From the NCBI GenBank assembly GCA_031278795.1, contig JAITJT010000253.1, positions 1-7,993 on the forward strand: a stretch of DNA of 7,993 nucleotides. Direction: 5' to 3'. Under the pieces are notes generated by a model. The model was not told where the DNA came from and searched no databases. It worked only from the letters and a program-made list of their open reading frames with translations. A program made the position numbers and the translations under genes. This stretch comes from Deltaproteobacteria bacterium. GTDB taxonomy: Bacteria > Desulfobacterota > Desulfarculia > Adiutricales > Adiutricaceae. Below are positions 5,268 through 7,993 of the stretch, piece after piece (positions within the stretch are counted from its first letter, which is position 1; each line of letters opens with the position of its first letter).

Positions 5268-6050
5268 ATGTCTAGTGATGAGGCCTTAGTGACACCGGAA
5301 CTTATCATTTGGGCGAGAGATCGCCTGAAATGGTCTAAGGGTTTTGCGGCGAACGCCTTGAATATAGCTATTGAAACATATGAATCTTGGGAAAAGGGGA
5401 CAGCTAGACCCACCCTGGAGGAAGCGAGGAATTTAGCCTTCCAGCTGAATATCCCCTTTATTTGGCTCTACCTGGAGAGTCCGCCAAATGATAAAAAAAT
5501 GCTAAAGTATCTTGATTTCCGGGGGCTATCAAAAACAGCGTCTAATGATTCTTCAGGGAAAATAGAGCGGTTTATAGCGGACATATCTAGGTGGAGGGAT
5601 ATTATTATCGAGCTTCACCATGACATGGAGATAACTCCCCCAAGATTTGAAAAATACCTTGATGCCAAAAAGGTAGATGCGCGAGATATAGCCAGCGCAA
5701 TTAATAGCCTTCTTTCCAGGGACTTTAAGGAACCCCTGGCCTATGGTGATAATAGAGTGGCCTATGAGAGTTACCGTGACAAGCTCACAGCCTTAGGGAT
5801 TTTGGTGTTTGAAGCGCTGGATATCTCGCAAAGTGTCATGAGAGGCATGTCTTTTTATGAGCCGCTTTTCCCGGTGATAGTTGTTAACGGGAGGGATGAG
5901 TACTGCGAGCGCATATTTACGCTTTTTCATGAACTTGCGCATATTGTTACCCGTAGTAGCGGCATTTGCGACATGGTTGGCATTTTTGTGCATAGTCCTC
6001 ATAGCGTAGAAAATAAAGGCTCTTTAAACATTATGTTGAATTATAGGTAA
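5268..6050 (+). CDS. XRE-family HTH / ImmA-IrrE metallopeptidase, truncated by insertion
   Basis: Residues about 8-66 form an XRE-type helix-turn-helix (KWSKGFAANALNIAIETYES WEKG). Residues about 160-250 begin an ImmA/IrrE zinc-peptidase domain (COG2856), with HELAH at 221-225 inside FTLFHELAHIV. Proteins of this build usually run to about 370-400 residues and have a third metal ligand and a CNxFA motif after HExxH. Here the protein stops at 260. The last native residues read SVENK (246-250). Residues 251-260 and the TAA come from the GGCTCTTT terminus of the insertion sequence at 6018. Intact relatives cleave partner repressors to switch on phage, mobile-element or stress genes. This copy probably keeps DNA binding but lacks a full active site. 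The ATG is preceded by AAGGGA. Confidence 0.85.
   Translation: MSSDEALVTPELIIWARDRLKWSKGFAANALNIAIETYESWEKGTARPTLEEARNLAFQLNIPFIWLYLESPPNDKKMLKYLDFRGLSKTASNDSSGKIERFIADISRWRDIIIELHHDMEITPPRFEKYLDAKKVDARDIASAINSLLSRDFKEPLAYGDNRVAYESYRDKLTALGILVFEALDISQSVMRGMSFYEPLFPVIVVNGRDEYCERIFTLFHELAHIVTRSSGICDMVGIFVHSPHSVENKGSLNIMLNYR
6018..6040. repeat. Proposed left terminal inverted repeat of the ISL3 element
   Basis: It begins GGCTCTTTAAACATTATG. In the first 23 positions, 16 match the reverse complement of 7852-7874. The upstream 8 bp (6010-6017) are AAAATAAA, an AT-rich target as this family favours. Confidence 0.5.
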
Positions 6051-6137
6051 TTATAGTCATGGTGTGATTTAAGTTTTGACATCACTTCAAACTATATCTT
6101 GTGGTGCTGGGGTTATTTTATTGGGAACCCACTTTTC

Positions 6138-6169
6138 TTGACCTGGCGGTTAATTTGTTCTAATATAAT
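6138..6169 (+). promoter_or_regulatory. Likely sigma70 promoter of the structured RNA
   Basis: TTGACC (6138-6143) is a 5/6 match to the -35 box. TATAAT (6164-6169) is a perfect -10 box at 20 nt spacing, and TAATAT (6161-6166) gives 17 nt. Either choice puts the transcription start at about 6172-6177, where the first RNA stem begins (6173). Confidence 0.55.
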
Positions 6170-6252
6170 TCTACCGACAGCGCGGAGTTAGGCTCTGGAG
6201 GAGTCCAACCTAACAAGGACCTATGTCGGTGCATTAAACGGAACAACCGTTG

Positions 6253-6300
6253 ACGGGGCCTAGAGAAGTACTGTTCGCAGAGCTTGCTAGGCCCCGTTTT
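6253..6300 (+). terminator. Long GC-rich hairpin with T-run, possible terminator within the RNA
   Basis: ACGGGGCCTAG (6253-6263) pairs perfectly with CTAGGCCCCGT (6287-6297), and T residues run directly after the stem (6297-6300, then GTTGT). The loop contains an extra stem, CTG-TTCG-CAG (6271-6280). The loop is longer than in most terminators, so it may instead be a domain of a longer RNA. Confidence 0.4.
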
Positions 6301-6375
6301 GTTGTCTATGGCATTGCAACGCATAAGATGCTGCTTTACAGTTGTTCCGGCAATGCCAGAAACCTCAGAAAACTC

Positions 6376-6402
6376 CCGAAGGGACGGGAACCGTCCCTTC
6401 GG
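6376..6402. repeat. Perfect 12-bp hairpin (GAA loop)
   Basis: CCGAAGGGACGG (6376-6387) is exactly complementary to CCGTCCCTTCGG (6391-6402) across a 3-nt loop. On the minus strand it is followed by GAGTTTTC, so it could also end transcripts running past the transposase gene. On the plus strand no T-run follows. Confidence 0.7.
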
Positions 6403-6473
6403 TCTTGGACGATGAATCATAGAATAATGTAATGCTCTAGGCATTGCAAGCGTTTTATACTGTCCATTTAAAG

Positions 6474-6490
6474 TTCATGTAGGACATGAA
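6474..6490. repeat. 7-bp hairpin just downstream of the transposase gene
   Basis: TTCATGT (6474-6480) pairs with ACATGAA (6484-6490) across a 3-nt loop. It lies 16 bp beyond the transposase stop codon. No T-run follows on the minus strand (CTTTAAAT), so it is at best a weak terminator. Confidence 0.35.
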
Positions 6491-6505
6491 ATTTATAGAA
6501 GCTGG

Positions 6506-7849
6506 TTATGTCGTTGCTTTGCCTGTACCATACAGTTTGGGAATCTTTAAATCACCGCAAACTAGGTATATCATATTTTTGAAATGGTTCAGGTTAGGGA
6601 ATCCCCGTGATCTTCTTTTTACTTCCTGTATTTTAGTGTTCAAGCCTTCTATGACTCCTGAAGTCAAGCCGCTTTTGAAGTACCTCAGCACTCCATCAAA
6701 ATGTGTTTTGAGGGTTTTGGCAAATGCTTTTAAAGGTTCTAACCTTGATCTTTGACCCCAACCAATTAATTTTTTTATTTGTTCAATCGCCTCTTCATAT
6801 GAACAATCCCTGTAGATTTCTTGTAAGGATAATTTGAATCTATAGGCCCTTGCAGTTTTAAGGTTTCTTTTAGATAGATTTATAAGAATTTCATATTGCT
6901 TTTTTGATAGATTTGTGTAATTATGCAACCATAGGAATTTTGTACCCTTTAATGCTGGTGTTACTTTGGCTTCTTCTATTCTTACCTGATTTACACAAGT
7001 ATTTGCCATCTTCAGGTTGTGAAATTTGTCGTATGTTGGCTGGACATCTGGGAATGCTTCCTTGACTCCTGCTATGAAAGCTTTTGACATGTCCATAGCT
7101 ATTTCTTTTATCTGATTGGGGTGCCCGCATCTTTTAATTAATTCATCAACAAATTTATGTATGACTGATTTGTCTTTTCCATCTTCAATGTATACTACTT
7201 TTCTTTTCTGTAAGTCAACAAATGTTGTTATATAATTATGTCCCTTTGATTTTGATGTCTCATCAATCCCTAGAATTTCTAGATCTTTAAAACTTATGTC
7301 TTTACGTGCTTCTTCTACAGCGTTATGAACATGGTTTGCTATCACAATATCGGATTCGCCAATAAACTTTGATGCTGATGAAATGGGCATTCTTTCTGCA
7401 AATGCAATTGTCCTTTGCTCGAATTCATGTGTGAATCTGCAGCTTTTTCTGGCCCATGGTATGTCAATGACTTTTGTCGAATTGCATTTGGGACATCTGA
7501 CAACAGGAATGTCCATGTGTATAAATGTCTTGTAGTTGTAAGAGTCAAGATGACGCCATATACGAGGATGTACTTTGTGTATCTTGCAATTCTCTTCGCC
7601 ACAACAAGATGAAGTGAATGTTGTAGACTTGTGGTACTTTATATATATATGTTGTTCATAATTATTTGAATCTAATTTTATATCATTGATGTAATAAGGA
7701 CACTCAATTTTCAACATTTCTTCTTGTTGTGAGTATTTATCTGATCTATCAGTTATAAGTACTTTTAATATTGTATTATTATCATTATCTGTAGCTACCA
7801 CAATATATGCTCCTTTAGGCAGGAAGGTTCCTAATATATAATTATACAA
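6506..7849 (-). CDS. ISL3-family transposase
   Basis: This 447-residue protein has the length and layout of ISL3 transposases. A cysteine-containing N-terminal zinc-finger region (CC at 82-83, C88, CPKC at 119-122) is followed by a helix-turn-helix region (about 140-180). The DDE catalytic domain comes next, with GIDE (D196), AMDMSK (D253) and SGVIEGLNTKIQ (E401), each in the typical family setting. It would cut and rejoin the ends of its own element. The frame opens with TTG at 7849-7847. An in-frame TGA lies 6 nt before it and there is no ATG until residue 45, so TTG is the most likely start. The ribosome site is poor (GTGAAAG). The gene is complete and strongly AT-rich compared with the 1760-4646 operon, which fits transfer from elsewhere. 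Confidence 0.9.
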   Translation of the reverse strand: MYNYILGTFLPKGAYIVVATDNDNNTILKVLITDRSDKYSQQEEMLKIECPYYINDIKLDSNNYEQHIYIKYHKSTTFTSSCCGEENCKIHKVHPRIWRHLDSYNYKTFIHMDIPVVRCPKCNSTKVIDIPWARKSCRFTHEFEQRTIAFAERMPISSASKFIGESDIVIANHVHNAVEEARKDISFKDLEILGIDETSKSKGHNYITTFVDLQKRKVVYIEDGKDKSVIHKFVDELIKRCGHPNQIKEIAMDMSKAFIAGVKEAFPDVQPTYDKFHNLKMANTCVNQVRIEEAKVTPALKGTKFLWLHNYTNLSKKQYEILINLSKRNLKTARAYRFKLSLQEIYRDCSYEEAIEQIKKLIGWGQRSRLEPLKAFAKTLKTHFDGVLRYFKSGLTSGVIEGLNTKIQEVKRRSRGFPNLNHFKNMIYLVCGDLKIPKLYGTGKATT

Positions 7850-7851
7850 CT

Positions 7852-7874
7852 TTCACTATTTTATTTATATAGCC
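7852..7874. repeat. Proposed right terminal inverted repeat of the ISL3 element
   Basis: On the minus strand it begins GGCTATATAAATAAAATAG and matches 16 of 23 positions of the left end, with GGCT and TNTAAA conserved. It would leave only a short gap to the transposase start. The region is AT-rich, so part of the match is chance. Confidence 0.35.
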
Positions 7875-7993
7875 AAGAATATCTATTGACAAAGTAGCAA
7901 TTATAATATAAACATAACCCTTACTATACTTGGTATAGACATAATAAAAGTATATAATTGAGCTAAATCATGAAATATCCAAAGATCAAAGTT
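7875..7993. other. AT-rich non-coding end of window
   Basis: I see no gene here. It contains TTGACA (7886-7891) and TATAAT (7902-7907), only 10 nt apart, which is too close for a promoter. It does not encode the missing C-terminal half of the ImmA/IrrE protein. Confidence 0.4.

Larger units (their letters stand above)
6173..6402 (+). ncRNA. Candidate structured non-coding RNA inside the ISL3 element
   Basis: A dense run of exact complementary segments follows a strong promoter. P1 is ACCGACA (6173-6179) with TGTCGGT (6224-6230). Inside it, P2 is GTTAGG (6187-6192) with CCTAAC (6209-6214), topped by TGGA[GGAG]TCCA (6196-6207). P3 is an 11-bp stem, 6253-6263 with 6287-6297, topped by CTG-TTCG-CAG. 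P4 is CGGAACAAC (6239-6247) with GTTGTTCCG (6341-6349). P5 is TGGCATTGC (6309-6317) with GCAATGCCA (6350-6358). P6 is a 12-bp stem at 6376-6402. P4 and P5 cross, which gives a pseudoknot with adjoining 3' strands. It does not resemble tmRNA, RNase P, 6S, SRP RNA or a riboswitch I know. The ends are uncertain; the RNA might stop at the T-run after P3 (about 6300) or run on past 6402. Confidence 0.5.
6018..7874 (-). mobile_element. ISL3-family insertion sequence (right end uncertain)
   Basis: The element contains a complete ISL3-type transposase (6506-7849). Its left end is set at GGCTCTTT (6018), which resembles the GG-TCTT starts I recall for ISL3 elements and falls exactly where the ImmA/IrrE domain breaks off. 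The right end is set at 7874, where the reversed sequence begins GGCTATATAAA and matches the left end at 16 of the first 23 positions. The 8 bp on either side do not match (AAAATAAA versus AAGAATAT), so a target duplication is not shown. The true right end may lie elsewhere, even beyond the window. At about 1.86 kb it is longer than typical simple members (about 1.2-1.6 kb) because of the 488-bp non-coding part at 6018-6505. Confidence 0.6.

Noticed and set aside
6187..6214. GTTAGGC and ACCTAAC, which match integron attC core boxes
   Set aside because: They are in the wrong order for one attC site and only about 14 nt apart; no integrase or cassette genes are present.
6160..6444. 94-codon minus-strand open frame with an HTH-like stretch
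   Set aside because: It is read through the opposite strand of the stem-rich RNA region; the palindromes explain its composition and it has no ribosome site.
6173..6450. Retron msr/msd or group II intron
   Set aside because: No reverse transcriptase gene is nearby, no domain V sequence is seen, and GTGTG at 6062 is not followed by intron hallmarks.
7886..7907. TTGACA and TATAAT as a promoter
   Set aside because: The spacing is only 10 nt; sigma70 promoters need about 16-18.

Overview
The window looks like a chromosomal piece from a Gram-negative, probably Desulfobacterota-like (deltaproteobacterial) bacterium. That assignment is tentative. It rests on the Smr protein with its 'EAQEFLMAMDGVTPL' lead-in, the zinc-ribbon/TM2 plus pilin-like pair, and the Smr / metallophosphoesterase / CorA cluster. 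The central block (about 1760-4650) is visibly GC-rich. The left block (1-1750) and everything right of about 4750 are AT-rich, most extremely in the transposase gene.

Layout. 1-247 is non-coding with nested inverted repeats. 248-1198 (minus) holds a zinc-ribbon/TM2 membrane protein followed, 12 nt later and in the same reading frame, by a pilin-like protein. 1199-1759 is non-coding, with a pair of mutually exclusive hairpins at 1336-1372. 1760-4646 (minus) is a compact three-gene operon: Smr-domain protein, then a membrane-anchored calcineurin-like metallophosphoesterase, then a CorA-family metal transporter. Its likely sigma70 promoter lies at 4832-4860 on the minus strand. An intrinsic terminator sits immediately after it, so the operon may be controlled by attenuation.

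4861-5267 (plus) is a leader region with three weakly supported tiny ORFs, a weak terminator-like hairpin and an inverted repeat. It precedes a gene for an XRE-type DNA-binding protein fused to an ImmA/IrrE zinc-peptidase domain (5268-6050). That protein is cut off shortly after its HELAH motif.

The cut coincides with a GGCTCTTT terminus at 6018. I read this as the left end of an ISL3-family insertion sequence whose transposase lies at 6506-7849 (minus). Unusually, the 488 bp between that end and the transposase stop codon hold a strong promoter followed by about 230 nt of densely paired sequence. This is a candidate structured non-coding RNA (about 6173-6402) with a possible pseudoknot. I could not match it to any RNA family I know. 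It is the most interesting object in the window.

The genes left of 4650 look like ordinary housekeeping or envelope functions. The ImmA/IrrE regulator and the ISL3 element suggest that the right part is accessory DNA. No tRNA, rRNA or CRISPR array was seen.
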